Shown here: in pieces, positions 23,078 through 35,558 of the stretch
Layout: each line of letters starts with the position of its first letter
Position numbering within the stretch: position 1 is the stretch's first letter
NCBI GenBank assembly: GCA_023974075.1
Contig: JAMFTG010000743.1
Location: forward strand, 39,203 to 103,202
Direction of reading: 5' to 3'
From: Chaenocephalus aceratus
Lineage: Eukaryota; Chordata; Actinopteri; Perciformes; Channichthyidae
Length of the DNA stretch: 64,000 nucleotides
The notes under the pieces: model-generated
What the model saw: the letters and a program-made list of their open reading frames with translations, nothing else
Database searches by the model: none
Told to the model about the DNA's origin: nothing
Position numbers and translations under genes: made by a program

Positions 23078-23251
23078 GTCTCTACTGTAGTGGCTTGCTG
23101 AAAACAGGCCCCACTGGTGTGATAGCGACCACTTTGAACAATAGTTTTGACACGGTTCGATCCGTGCTGGAGGACATGGACTCGGTAACGTTGAACACAA
23201 TGGCTGCGAAGCCGGAATCACAAAGCATCAACGCTCTGCTGGAAAACAGAG
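23078..23251 (+). pseudogene. fdxr: Ferredoxin reductase penultimate exon, copy 2
   Basis: 174-bp exon with the same ends as the other copies (LYCSGLLKTGPTGVIATT...). One conserved Trp is changed to Leu and there are a few other substitutions (SVTLNTMAAKPESQ). The splice-acceptor AG survives, but its polypyrimidine tract has been replaced by the GATT tail of the L2 element inserted immediately upstream. Confidence 0.85.
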
Positions 23252-23693
23252 GTTCCTGCTGTCCCTTTAATTAATTTACACTGTGCTTCGATCAAAGGGG
23301 CCCTATTCTCCTCATTTTCAGGTGTTAATCGGTGTGTAGTTTCGCTGCTTTAAAGAGTCCTCTCCTGCTGATGTTCAGGTGTATATCAGTATGTAGTTTC
23401 TCTACTTTAAAGGGTCCTCTCTTGCTGATGTTCAGGTGTATATCAGTGTGTAGTGTCTCTACTTTAAAGAGTCCTCTCCTGCTGATGTTCAGGTGTATAT
23501 CAGTGTGTAGTGTCTCTACTTGAAAGAGTCTTTTCCCGCTGATGTTCAGGTGTATATCAGTGTGTAGTGTCTCTACTTTAAAGAGTCCTCTCCTGCTGAT
23601 GTTCAGGTGTATATCAGTATGTAGGGTCTCTACTTTAAAGAGTCCTCTCCTGCTGATGTTCAGGTGTATAGAGCTGTCCTGCCCCTTAGCCTA

Positions 23694-24043
23694 ACGGCCA
23701 ATCCACAATACAGCTTCAAAAAATGCTTGGAGCTGGGCGTGTCTGAAGCTCGACCAACAACCATATCACATGAATCTCCCGCCCCTGACACACAAGCAGC
23801 GGTTTGATTGGCTAGAGTTTGTACTGGCATATGATTTGATTGGCTGACGCTTCCACCGAAAGCTTCAGAAGCTTCAAAAGTTGAACATTGCTCAACTTTT
23901 GCAGCCTGAAACGCCAGGAAAGCTCCGCTCTGCTTTCCACAATGCAGTTCGGCGAAAAGTGACGTCACCCCATTCAAAGTGAATGGTCAGACGCGTTGGA
24001 AACCATTTTTGAAGCTGTCGAAGCTGTAGTGTGGACGGGCCGT
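23694..24043. mobile_element. MITE, complete copy
   Basis: 350-bp MITE with TIRs AACGGCC... and ...GGACGGGCCGT, orthologous in position to 7256-7604. It is preceded by six copies of the 57-bp repeat (23334-23668). Confidence 0.8.
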
Positions 24044-24406
24044 AACACATACAATTTGTTGGAGCGCTAGACAATAGGAGCGTGAGTGTTTCATAGTGAT
24101 GTCACTATGTTCTGGAAGTGAACAAAGGAGTCCAATGTTTTTGGGAACCAGGACCATAGCATGTATTTATCCCATAGGGCAAAAATGAGAGAATCTGATG
24201 GATAAAGTCAGATTTATGCACTTAAGGAGATTTTAGTCCTTAAGGTCTTACTCTGTGTGTTTGGGCTACACACTATATACACTGATATTTAGAAATAAAT
24301 AAATGTGCTATATGCCTTAAAACATAATTTAAGATCTAATTAGATTCCGAGGCTCAGGGTTAATTTAGTAAATGCATGTTACGGACTCTGATTTTGTGTC
24401 CTGCAG

Positions 24407-24538
24407 GAGTGAAACCAGTGACTTTCTCCAAGTGGGAGAAGATTGACAGTGAGGAAGTTCGGAGGGGGGTGGTGATTGGTGAAACCCCGAGAAAAACTGC
24501 TGACTGGAGAGGAAATGCTACTGGTGGCTGGAAAATAA
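24407..24538 (+). pseudogene. fdxr: Ferredoxin reductase last exon, copy 3
   Basis: Reads VKPVTFSKWEKIDSEEVRRG, then the shared break at GGTGAAACCCCGAG. The out-of-frame C-terminus ends in TAA at 24536-24538. VKPV is nearer to the family consensus than VKTV of copies 1 and 2. Pairs with the exon at 23078. Confidence 0.82.
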
Positions 24539-24650
24539 CCTGAAGACGACAACATTTCATACCGTCCTGTCTGGGATCAATGACAGAAATAATGACATTA
24601 AATTATACGTAATAAAATCCATTAGGTACTGCAGTTTACCCGTTAAGCTC

Positions 24651-24978
24651 TGTAACTACTCTGGTCTTGAAATAACATTACGCATCAAACTGATGTCCAC
24701 AATGACGTTTATTCTCTTCTTTGCTCATTCATGAAACACCGTGAAAACGTGTTTGCCTAGTAGACCAGCAGTAGAATTATCGTTATCACAACGTTGACAC
24801 TTTTACCGCCCTTTTACTCTCTCCAAACACAATATAAACATCCGGGGCAAGAGGTCACATGACTTCCGGAAAGACAACTCTTATCATTTTTACAAAATAA
24901 ACCAATGTTCAAGCATACATTAAACACTCTTCAAAAAAGGACAAAACAATAATAAGGGACCTTTGAGCGTCAGCTACA
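24651..24978 (-). mobile_element. BEL/Pao element 3' LTR
   Basis: 328-bp LTR bounded by TGTAACTAC...CAGCTACA and preceded by AGCTC (24646-24650). Nearly identical to 30224-30548 apart from a 3-bp indel and a few substitutions, so the insertion is recent relative to the array. Confidence 0.93.
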
Positions 24979-25238
24979 CTCCCACCAAAATTACCTTCAA
25001 ACACATATGCAGATGTTAATACATATACTATATGATCTACATCAAATGGTAATTTTCAACTCTTTTATCTTGTTTGTCTTTCCCTTAACTCGCATATAGA
25101 ACAGTGCAAGTTCACAATATAATTTACATATTTGAACAATTAATATCATTTACATAACTGAGGCTACATCAACTTTAATATTCCCTTAGCCTAACGAGGA
25201 AATATATACGTTTCTAGCTATTCTAGAAAGTTAGCTTC

Positions 25239-26674
25239 CTAACTGCTCTCCACTAGAACAACTAACTTCTGAATCGGTCTTTCAACAACGGATGGCTTGT
25301 TGAGGCGTTCACCCTTTTTCCCCAACTGCTGCGCCCCAATCTGTATTGAAACCTTCCGCACCAGCCCATCATCATCCTCATGTGCTTTAAGAACCCTGGC
25401 AAGTTTCCATTCATTGCGGGGTATGTCCTCTTCTTTGACTATCACGATATCACCAACTTTCATGTTCCGTCTTGGAACATGCCATCGCTGCCTGAGAGTA
25501 ATGTTGGCCAGATATTCCTTTCTCCATCTGTTCCAAAATTGTTCGGACAGATATTGAACTCTTCTCCAGCGTTTTCTGGTATACAAATCCTCCTTAACAA
25601 ACTTGCCTGGTGGAGAAAGTGGAACAGATGACTTCATGGTGATCAGATGATTTGGAGTTAGCGGCTCCAGACTTGTAGGATCGCTGATGTTGTCGACAGT
25701 GAGTGGGCGGCCATTTACAATGGACATGGCTTCGTAAAAGAAGGTTCTTAAAGAGGCGTCATCCAATCTTCCCACACTGTGAGCAAGGACTGTGGTCAGT
25801 ACACTTCGGACTGTCCTGATCTGCCGCTCCCATACTCCTCCAGCATGACTTGAGCCTGGCACATTCATGAGGAAGTCACACTGCCTATCTGCCAGGTATG
25901 CAGCTACTCTGTCTTTGTTGACTTCCTTCAGGGCTTTTGCAATTTTATTTTTGCTCCCACGAAGTTAGAACCCTGATCCGATCTGATGTGTCGCACAGCG
26001 CCGCGGATAGCTATGAAGCACCGTAAGGCATTAATGAACGCGTCAGTTGTCATGTCGTCCAACATCTCTATGTGGACTGCTCTGGAACATAGGCACGTGA
26101 AGAGAAGACCATACCGTTTGTATTCTTTGCGGCCCTGCTGAGTATGAAAGGGGCCAAAACAGTCCATACCGCAGTATGTGAACGGTGGTGAGGGATCTGT
26201 ACGGTCGCTAGGTAGGTCCGCCATCCGCTGCTCTTCTGGTGGTGCTCTAGCTCTCCTACACAAGACACATCGCCTGATGAACTGGGCTACTACTTTACTT
26301 CCACCAACAATCCAGTAGCCGTTGGCTCTCAGTTCATTCAGAGTATAACCTCTGCCTTGGTGTTGTGTCATGTTGTGGTGGTGTGTAAGGAGGAGGCGTG
26401 TGACTGCACCATCCTTAGGGAGTATTATTGGGTGTCTCAACTCCAGTGGTCCCGACGCTTTCCTCATTCGCCCTCCCACTCTCATTACGCCATTTTGGAT
26501 GAATGGATCAAGCTGATAGAGTTGATGGTTGCGAGGAAGCCTTCCTGATTTCTGGCTGAGCGTGTTCAACTCTTCTTGAAAGGCATCTTGTTGTGCAAGC
26601 TTGATGAGCGTCAGTGCAGCTTGCTTTCTTTCCTCCACATTTAAAGGCTCAGTGGCCTTGGTCCTCTTAGCCAA
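25239..26674 (-). pseudogene. pol: BEL/Pao integrase, two overlapping parts
   Basis: 26674-25928 encodes the H2C2 zinc-binding segment (HHHNMTQHQGRG...CVLCRR) and the core with the first two catalytic Asp (YCGMDCFGPF, RSDQGSNFVGA). 25868-25239 carries the Glu-containing segment (GSSHAGGVWERQIRT) and the Pao-type C-terminal domain (NHLITMKSS, RWRKEYL, GDIVIVKEEDIPRN). A frameshift near 25935 separates the parts. Another, near 26720, separates the integrase from the upstream gag-protease frame. Confidence 0.88.
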
Positions 26675-29627
26675 TCGTTGAATGCGAGCAATGACATTGA
26701 CTGCTGTGGTCCATCTTGAGAACCTTGCCTAGTTGCTCTTGAAAGTCACATTGCACTGCAACATCTGTTTTGAGAACTTGAGTAACCTTTACCTCAGGGT
26801 CTCCCACCAGCAACTCTGTAGTACCCTGATGTGCAACGATCTCTCTTTCCCATAGAAACTTGGGACCTGTGATCCAATTTGAGCTGATGAGGTCTGCTTT
26901 AAATGGAAGAGGCATTTCTAGATGACCCTGCTTGTTTTGCTGGATTCCTTCCTTTAGGATCTGCAGAAAGCGAATATCATCTTGTGATATACTTTTGTCC
27001 CCTGGCTTGGTGTCCGCGAAATCGGACTCCAGCACCTTGATAACCGCTGATGGCGTTACAGGTGGCACCTCTCTGACTGATACCCGATGACAAAGTCCAG
27101 TCACATCTTGAGAATTCACACGCTGCGATGCACTTCCTACGATGCTCCATCCAAGGTCAGTCTTAATGGCATAGGGCTCGTAATCGCCACCAGTGATGAT
27201 TTTCCTTGGGGCCAATGCTCTGGAGCAGTCATAGCCAATCAGTAATCCAACACCGCAATCTATAAGTGGAGGCATCTCTTGAGCTATATCTGCAAGGTGT
27301 TTCCATTTCATGGCTGTCTTGCAGGTTGGAATGTGCGCACGTTCCAGTGGAATGAAATCCCTTGTATAAGCTGGAGGCAGATCAATGGATGTATTTGAGG
27401 TGAACCCTCTGACTTTGAGTCCACAAACTCTCTGACTCTTTACAATTGAGTCTTTTCCCATCATAGTCGATAATTTTAGTTTTACCGGCTCCATCTCTGT
27501 TTGCAGCTTCTCACAAACCTCCTGTTCTACGAAGGTGTGACTGCTTTGGGTGTCCAATAGAGCATACACCAGAGTTTCAGAATTAGGAGTGTTAGATGAT
27601 GAAATCCACACTGGCACGATCATTGATGTGCTCCCACCTTCACCTCCATTCACACAACATGATAGTGAGGATGTATTTCCTTCAAACCTGCTGTGTGTGT
27701 AGGGTTTGTCTGCTGAGGAATGCTCTTCATGCAAAGGAGTTGGATGACCCCTTTTGCATATGCCACACATGGCTCTGTTCTTGCAGTCTCTGGAGACATG
27801 TCCCTTTCTCAGGCATGCAAAACACAGCCTATTTTCTTGTATGCATTTTCTCTTTTCCTCCACAGTCAATTCCAGTAGCTTTTGGCATTTGAATATGGAA
27901 TGATTTTCTCCACAGCAAAAACACTCAGTGTTTTGTGTTAGCATGCTCCCTTTCTTCACTTTCTCTGCATCTTCTGACTTGGTTTCTTCAACGTTGGTTT
28001 TAGCTACAATGCAAGGTGTTTCTGAATCCCCCACGTCGGTGGCAAATGTGTTTGCTTTTGGCCCTTTGGCTTCTCTTACAGGCATTTCTGCTGAGGGTTT
28101 CAGAGCATATAGTGATGACACTGAGTTGCATGCTATACGGGCCTCCTTTGATATGAACCTGGCAAACTCTGCAAAACTTGGATAATCATTGCCTAAATCC
28201 AGCTGTTCTGTGACATAACGGTTCCACCTTGATGTGAACCAATCAGGAAGTTTGGTTAGCATCTTCTGATTCTCTTCACAGTCGTTAAGAACTTGTAGGC
28301 CCTTAACGTGAGGCATAGCGTTGCTGCATGTTTGGAGGAAGTCACTAAATTCTCTCAACTTGAGATATTCCTTTCCCCCAATCTTTGGCCATCCGTTGAG
28401 TTTCTCTCTGAAGGCTCGCTGCACAACAAAGGAATGACCGTATCTGGCATTCAGCCTATCCCATGCTTGTTCATAGGCCTCCTCATCTTTTCTGTAGAAG
28501 CTACCTTCAAGGGCAGATTTCGCCCCCCCTGCTACGTACTTTTGCAGGTAGAACAGCCTATCTGCAGGGTTAGAGCATCGCCTTTCTATTAGAGCTTTAA
28601 AGCTTGAGCTCCACTCAGTGAACTTCAATGGATCACCAAAGAATACAGTGGGTTCTGGGACTGGAAGTCGGGTGAGAGCCATTGCTTCTTGCAACGCCTG
28701 TACTAAATGTGCCTCATTTTTAGTCATTTCTTGACTTTCAGAGTGAGGAGAAGATGGGTTAGCATCATTCAATTGGCTGTGTACAGGACTACGCCTCTCA
28801 CTCCTTTCCTTTCTCTCTTCTTCGGTATACACATTTAATTTTGCCTGAATGACATCAAGATCTCTTTGATTTTCAAGTTTCTTCAATTGTTGACGTTGAG
28901 CTTCAATAGCAGCTTCCATATCCATTTCAGCTCTCTTTGCAGCTAACTGTGCAACTGTCTCTGCTCTCTTGGCTGAAATACTAGGTGACTCTGAGAGATG
29001 ATCTGAACGGTAGCTAGGTGCAGTGGCTCTAGATGCTGTAGATCCATATATGGACCGAGCATACTCATTATTAAGCAGCATGCGTAACCTTGATTTTTCT
29101 GCTTCAGCGTCAAAGTCGCCTGCATCTTCAGTTAACCTTACTCTCATTAGCTGTAGTAGATCTGCAGTTACAGCTGAGCATGCATCCATTTTCCTGCGAA
29201 TTTCCTGATTAGGTGCTGTATGAAGTCGCATGTTGTCATATAAGTCCTTTAATTCGGATTCAAGCCCCTCAACTTCATCCATCATGTTACACATGTCACT
29301 CTCAGAGCATATTCTTTTAATTTTTGTCCGAATGTCTCTTACCGCATTTTTCCATTTTTCATACACCGTTTTGAACTTATTTTCCTTTTGAGTTAACTCT
29401 TGCTCTTTAAGTTCTTGCATTTTTGTTGTTAGCCGTCTCTCTCGAGAGGATTTCCTTACTCTTGTCTCTGATTTTTTAGATGCAGCACTTCTTCTCTCAT
29501 CTTTCTCTTCTGCTTCAAAGTCTGAGCTTTGCTCTTTTTCATGTAGCGACATTAAATCAGACTGACAGACTAAGTTACAGGCATCAATGGCAACTCTTGG
29601 AATACCTTTAACACTTAGCCAATACAA
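26667..29627 (-). pseudogene. gag-pol: BEL/Pao gag-protease polyprotein with RT/RNase H deleted
   Basis: 986 codons. The N-terminal third is a coiled-coil-rich gag (RERRLTTKMQELKEQELTQ). Mid-protein has the Pao gag domain (FFGDPLKFTEWSSSFKALIE) and zinc knuckles (CFCCGENHSIFKC, CFACLRKGHVSRDC), then an aspartic protease with LLDTQSSHTFV. Shortly after the protease the sequence jumps from a reverse transcriptase N-terminal motif (GHLEMPLPFK) to the region that normally follows RNase H (NWITGPKFLWERE), near 26900. The RT catalytic core and RNase H are missing, with the frame preserved. It could not reverse-transcribe itself. Confidence 0.85.
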
Positions 29628-30223
29628 TTCTTAACAGTAATAACCCTTAACAATGACAGTTACAGGAACTTTAAATATATTTTCTTTACTTTATACTAAT
29701 AGGTCTTTATTACCTTTACCTTATTTGTGGGACTATCCATCAATTATTTGAGGTTTATATTTCAAAGTACAGTTCAAGCTGAAGAGCCACACTCGTCCGC
29801 GCGGGATACGCAGCACACAGTCTGATGAAGCTCGTCGTCCGCACGGGATGCGCAGCACACCGTCTGATGAAGCTCGTCGTCCGCACGGGATGCGCAGCAC
29901 ACCGTCTGATGAAGCTCGTCGTCCGCACGGGATGCGCAGCACACCGTCCGATGAAGCGCAGCTTCGCACACGATACGCGACGCCTGTTGCTTGCAGCAAG
30001 ATGGGGAACGGCGACAGCGTCTCACGTCTTTAGCCTGTAGCTTGCAGCAGGATCGAATAGCTTCGCACACTTTAGCCTGTAGCTTGCGGCAGGATTGAGA
30101 ACAGCGTCTCACCTCTTTAGCCTGTTGCTTGCAGCAGGATGGGGAATAGCGTAGCACACTCTAGCCTGTAGCTGGCAGCAGGATCGAATACCTCGATTCG
30201 GATGGATTAGGTTACGTTTTCAC
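29628..30223 (-). mobile_element. BEL/Pao 5' leader with tandem repeats
   Basis: Non-coding leader between the 5' LTR and gag. It contains four units of about 42 bp (GGGATGCGCAGCACACCGTC, 29800-29960) and several degenerate units of TAGCCTGTAGCTTGCAGCAG (about 29985-30185). No gene supported. Confidence 0.75.
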
Positions 30224-30548
30224 TGTAACTACTCTGGTCTTGAAATAACATTACGCATCGAACTGATGTCCACAATGACGTTTATTCTCTTCTTTGCTCA
30301 TTCATGAAACACCGTGAAAACGTGTTTGCCTAGTAGACCAGCAGTAGAATTATCGTTATCACAACTTTGACACTTTTACCGCCCTTTTACTCTCTCCAAA
30401 CACAATATAAACATCTGGGGCAAGAGGTCACATGACTTCCGGAAAGACAACTCTTATCATTTTTACAAAATAAACCAATGTTCAAGCATACATTAAACAC
30501 TCTTCAAAAAAGGACAAAACAATAAGGGACCTTTGAGCGTCAGCTACA
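30224..30548 (-). mobile_element. BEL/Pao element 5' LTR
   Basis: 325 bp, TGTAACTAC...CAGCTACA, followed by AGCTC (30549-30553), which matches the AGCTC before 24651: a 5-bp target-site duplication. Together the LTRs define a 5.9-kb insertion in the fdxr-gene X spacer of unit 3. Confidence 0.93.
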
Positions 30549-31298
30549 AGCTCTTAGTTTTCGTTCAACTTCCAATCAATCCAAAGCACTAAAAAACTAA
30601 GTTTCCTGATGTGCCAACTTTAAAGACAATTCTCCATTAGATGCTATATATATTCAACTGCACTCTAATATAATGTATTTTAAAAAGGGAAACTTCATTA
30701 TTTGTCAACCCCAAATTAATAATTGGTTCGGTATTGAGTGGGAGTTACCGTTCAAATGTTTATTTCAGGATATCGTTGCTCTAAAGAGCCCCATTATGCT
30801 TTGTTTTGCTTACATAATACTGGACTCATTTCAAAAACTGTTTCCCCAATAGACATGGGACACTGTTCAGGAAAAATACTGAAGTTTCTCTTTAGAAGAG
30901 TAGTGACTGCTTGGAGACCAAATTATATTTTGCAAATGTTTGCACTGAAACAGATCTTTTATAAATAAATCATGATTTATATCCTCTCATTCCCGTCTTG
31001 AAGGAGCATTTATTTCCGTTGCATTTGAAATATTTAGGTCTACGGAGATTTTTTAAAAGAAAACCCTAAATACAGATTCTATAAATTCTGTCCACTGGTC
31101 TAAAACATGACATTGAACAAAAATATTCCAAGTTTGACTAATGGATTAAAAAAAACTGATGTTTTACCAGCAGTTCTGTCACATTTGAATATTAAGGACA
31201 TTTTAAAGCAGAAATACACGAATAATAGTATAACATACTCTAAAAATAAAGTTTTGATATTTGGAAAAGAAAACAGATTTATTAATGAAAGTTTTATT
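30549..31298. other. Intergenic spacer, unit 3 (continued)
   Basis: Resumes the fdxr-gene X spacer after the BEL insertion; homologous to about 2610-3336. No gene seen. Confidence 0.7.
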
Positions 31299-32583
31299 TT
31301 ATGGCAAAGATAAAAGCTCGATAATCGCCGTCTCGTTGACCCCGTCGTGGCGAATGTTTTCCGTCTGGTTGACCCCGTCGTGGCGAATGTTATCCGTCTC
31401 GTTGACCCCGTTGTGGCCAACGTTATCCGTCTCGTTGACCCCGTCGTGGCGAACGTTATCCGCCTCGTTTACCCCGTCGTGGCGACGTTATCCGTCTCGT
31501 TTACCCCATCATAGCGAACGTTATCCGTCTCGTTGACGCCGTCGTGGCGAACGTTATCCGTCTCGTTGACTCCGTCGTGGCGAACGTTATCCGTCTCGTT
31601 GACCCCGTCGTGGCGAACGTTATCCGTCTCGTTGACCCCGTCGTGGCGAACGGTATCCGTCTCGTTGATCACGTTGTGGCGAACGTTATCCGTCTCGTTG
31701 ATCCCATCGTGGCGAAGGTTCTGGTGACGTGACGCCTCAGCTTCCACTTCGTTGGTCGCCATTTGAACTGAAACAAATACCTTTCATTAAAACTTCACAG
31801 AAATGTAATTTATTTTAGCTTCTCCAGACTTTGATCCTGTACTTTGTTTTTATGAAAAAAGGCCACGCCATCGTGACTTCTGTAGTCCAGATTATAAAAG
31901 ACTACAATTACCACAGCACCTTCCTCTAAAAGTCTAAAGTGACAGAGATAGGCAACCTTTTTTTTACCGCTCAATTTCCGTTTAAGTTATCAAGTTATAC
32001 AAGCCTTAACAAAACAGCTTTTGGTAATCTGTTGTAGTTTAATTTTAAATAAATCATTTTGAAAATGTTTTTAAAGTTACTAAAACTGTGAGGTAAATTA
32101 AGTTAGGTGGCAAAATGTCCCTTTATACCTGTACTCTATTACAATTGTTTTTAAAATGGCAAAGTACCTCAAAAGTGTTTTTAATATAGCATCTGTTGAC
32201 TTTCTTATCCCATGAAGATCAGTAAAAGAGAAAAGACATGACTCACCTTCGCCAGCTTCTCGCTCCAACATGGACTCCATCGACTGGAAAAGTGCAGAGG
32301 CTTTATTTAAGGAGATATCATTGGGAGACAGATCTGTAGGACACACTATAATTAAAGGTTAGTGTCAGACAGAGAGAAGAAACACTGCATAAAATGAAAT
32401 GTTTTCAACTCTCAGTCTCCTCTGCAGCTTATATTCACCAGCTGGAAAACCAGAGACTGTGGACAGGAAACATGCTGTTAAATCAAACATTATTCCTTCA
32501 TCTTCAACACAATTATCAAATAGGTAAATACCTCTGGCCAGACAAACAGTTAGCACACACACAAGCATCCAAACAGCTGCTAT
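31299..32583 (-). pseudogene. Gene X copy 3: secreted 11-residue-repeat protein, short and frameshifted
   Basis: Exons: 32568-32532 (MLVCVLTVCLAR), 32333-32247 (87 bp, DLSPNDISLNKASALFQSM...), 31767-31299. Exon 3 holds only about 12 repeats, the shortest array. A missing base near 31484 shifts the frame after nine repeats and the product ends at 31469 (NETDNVATTG, stop). The original reading frame of the terminal tail is still present downstream. Splice sites match the other copies. Probably inactivated or allelic. Confidence 0.68.
31328..31722 (-). repeat. 33-bp minisatellite in gene X3 exon 3
   Basis: About 12 units of 33 bp; the smallest of the five arrays (others about 19-37 units). Confidence 0.95.
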
Positions 32584-33306
32584 CTCTGCAGTTTTCCAAG
32601 AGAGTGTTGCCTGAGCACCAGCCAGCTTTAAAGGAGGGAAACCTCCAGCAGCTGCTGCTGATCAGCACTGATTGTCTCTCTGCACAGAGGAAAACACCAT
32701 TTATCTGAGATTAAACTCTGAGAATGAGGAGTTTTTCATGGAGCTTGTTGTGCATTTATGATTACTAGAGACCATCTTTTTAAATTCACATTATGTTCAA
32801 ATCAGTAAAGGAATATTGCATTTGAGAGGGTATAGCAACTACAACAAATAACAAGCCCTCCCCCTGAAAAACAAAGATCTTTATTAACATTTTATATTGT
32901 TGCCTAAAAACAATTTCACACAAGGTAAAACTCTGAAAAAGTTATAGTAAATATCCAAAATATCCCTCCTCTTCAGAAACTAAAATGCAATCACACATTT
33001 TACAACCCCCTTCCCTAAACACATATTTTGTAGAAGAAAATAAAACAGGGTTATTTTATAGCCTTCTTCCTGTCATGCCTCACCTAAAATACCTGATTGC
33101 TCATGAAACTTGCATTTTCAAGACGTAACAATAATGATGCTACTAAGAAACAAAAACTAAAATGTATAAAAATAATTATTTATGAATTATTTTCCAATTT
33201 GTATGGGTATTTTTGCCTGAAGAGACACTTAGTGGTATACATGAAATGGTGTGATTGTAGTGTTCCACAGCCATGCAGTGAAAATGTCCTTTATCTTTCT
33301 TTCTAG

Positions 33307-33480
33307 GTCTCTACTGTAGTAGCTGGCTGAAAACAGGCCCCACTGGTGTGATAGCGACCACTTTGAACAATAGTTTTGACACGGTTCGATCCGTGCTGGA
33401 GGACATGGACTCGGGAACGTTGAACACATTGGCTGCGAAGCCGGGATCACAAAGCATCAACGCTCTGCTGGAAAACAGAG
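33307..33480 (+). pseudogene. fdxr: Ferredoxin reductase penultimate exon, copy 3
   Basis: 174 bp, TTTCTAG acceptor intact, LYCSSWLKTGPTGVIATT... open throughout, same AG|GTTCCT donor. The following intron has three 57-bp units (33556-33726) and the left part of the MITE (33752-33849), into which the ERV inserted. Confidence 0.86.
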
Positions 33481-33751
33481 GTTCCTGCTGTCCCTTTAAT
33501 TAATTTACACTGTGCTTCGATCAAAGGGGCCCTATTCTCCTCATTTTCAGGTGTTTATCGGTGTGTAGTTTCGCTGCTTTAAAGAGTCCTCTCCTGCTGA
33601 TGTTCAGGTGTATATCAGTATGTAGTTTCTCTACTTTAAAGCGTCCTCTCTTGCTGATGTTCAGGTGTATATCAGTGTGTAGTGTCTCTACTTTAAAGAG
33701 TCCTCTCCTGCTGATGTTCAGGTGTATAGAGCTGTCTTGCCCCTTAGCCTA

Positions 33752-33849
33752 ACGGCCCGTCCACAATACAGCTTCAAAAAATGCTTGGAGCTGGGCGTGT
33801 CTGAAGCTCGACCAACAACCAATCACATGAATCTCCCGCCCCTGACACA
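33752..33849. mobile_element. MITE, left part (split by the ERV)
   Basis: Starts ACGGCCCGTCCACAATACAG and is interrupted at ...CCTGACACA by the ERV LTR. The right part resumes at 38286. Confidence 0.8.
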
Positions 33850-34304
33850 TGTTAAAGAATATTTTAATGTGATCTGTTTGTGTCTCGTGATTCTCAGCTT
33901 TTCTGAGAATCTGTTATTTCAAAGATATGTTTTTCATTAAGTCATCTATGCTCTTGCCTGTAACTTGAGGAGGGCACAGGTCAAGAGGCGCCCTGTCTTC
34001 CTGTGGGGGAAGTGTGGACCATGCGCGGATGGCTTTAACAGACCGGTTCTTTTTCTTTAACATGTCTTGTATCGATTAGGATGGAAAGCGCGCGAATATA
34101 GGCCACTCCTTTTCTTCTCTGTAGATCTGCGCTGTGCTTCTGTATATTCCTCAGTGTTGACTTGGTCTTGACATGATGAAAGTTGTGTGAAATATCTTGT
34201 GAACGCTCCCGGCCGTGTGACTATTATTAAACTTCAGTGGATGATTAAGCAATTTCCAGTTTTCCATTCTTTCATCACATTGCTGATCAGAAGTTTCTTT
34301 CACA
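33850..34304 (+). mobile_element. ERV 5' LTR (copy 2)
   Basis: 455 bp, TGTTAAAG...TTTCACA, about 95% or more identical to 1268-1723 by eye. Preceded by ACACA (33845-33849). Confidence 0.88.
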
Positions 34305-35381
34305 CATTGGCATCACGACAGGATACCAAAAGATCTTCAGAGGCTGGTAAGTACATTTCTATTTTGAGATTGGCTTGCCAGTGTCTGTGATTGACGGTAT
34401 TATAAATTACCTTTTTTGGTTTCTCTACTCATTTACATTCGGAGGATTAATCATAACCTTGGGGAATCGATGTCAAAAGGGGACGTTGTCCTGGCCGATT
34501 TTCCCCATGGTTGTTGCTGGGGCATGTGCTTACAGAACAAACACGGCCCATGTAAAAACAATGAGAATATTTGGGGCTAATAAATAACCTCGGAATATCG
34601 ACTTTCATCGATTTCCTCTGTGTGATTCTCGGAATTAAATCACCGGACAATTACACACAGCAAATATTTGGAGAGACCTTGAAAGAGAGCATCAGTAAAG
34701 TGGAGCTTCTGCATTAGAAGCAATGTGATAGATTTGTATTGAAACAAATCGCCGAATTCAGGAGATTTCAGAGGATAAATTGCCTAAATCAACAGCATTC
34801 CTGCTGCACTGCCGATTCTCTCCTCCCTGTGGAGAGGCGCATGCAGACAAACAGAGAGGAATAGCAAATAGTCATTATTTCCGCGATTATTGCCATTTTT
34901 GAACTAAAGAAAGTGGTTAAACGTGGTGTGAGAATGTCATATATGAATTGCTGAATTTAGCTGTTGTTTTTTTGGGAAGAAAGAGTGAGAACAAATTAAA
35001 GTCTATGCTTTTGGACGAAAAAAGCAAAGCACCACTAAAATAAGCATAGTGGTTGTTGATTTGAGAATAAATTAGTTATTGCTCTTCAACAGATTGGAAC
35101 AGTAAATAGTCATTATTTCCGCGATTATTGCCATTTTTGAACTAAAGAAAGTGGTTAAACGTGGTGTGAGAATGTCATATATGGATTGCTGAATACAAGA
35201 TTATGAGTAAGAAGGCACTCATAATTAAACAGATATTTCTCTAACCCCCTCTGAAAGTCTCCCTAATTCAGATTAAAACTAAGCTGGAAGAGTTTTGTTT
35301 TTTTGTCACGCTGATGGTTGTTGAGAGTTTATGTTTGTTTGTCTAATTGCAGTGTTTGTTTTATTGTACTAACCATTAAAC
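34305..35381 (+). mobile_element. ERV leader: PBS, splice donor, direct repeat
   Basis: Immediately after the LTR is a primer-binding-site candidate TGGCATCACGACAGGATA (34308-34325); its TGGC...CAGGAT pattern resembles the PBS of the ERV at 20360. A GCTG|GTAAGTA splice donor is at 34347. A direct repeat of about 95 bp (TAGTCATTATTTCCGCGATT...) occurs at 34867-34959 and 35105-35196. No full gag or pol is present in this 1.1-kb leader. Confidence 0.7.
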
Positions 35382-35558
35382 ATGGGTAATACTGTCTCCA
35401 CAAATGATTCGGTTGGTAAGAGGACAAATAATTCACGCACCAACATACTTCCAAAAAAATCCTATTACAGACAGCCATTACACTCACATGTTTTCCCCCA
35501 ATATGCCGTCTGGAATTGTTGGAAGAAGCTTGGATTGGGCTAAAGTTATGCCGTTCAC
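35382..35558 (+). pseudogene. Possible gag start remnant
   Basis: Short frame of 58 codons beginning MGNTVSTNDSVGKR. The MGxxxS/T start is the N-myristoylation pattern typical of retroviral Gag, and the position after the leader fits, but the frame ends within the env start region. Gag and pol appear to have been removed by a deletion joining near here. Confidence 0.4.
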
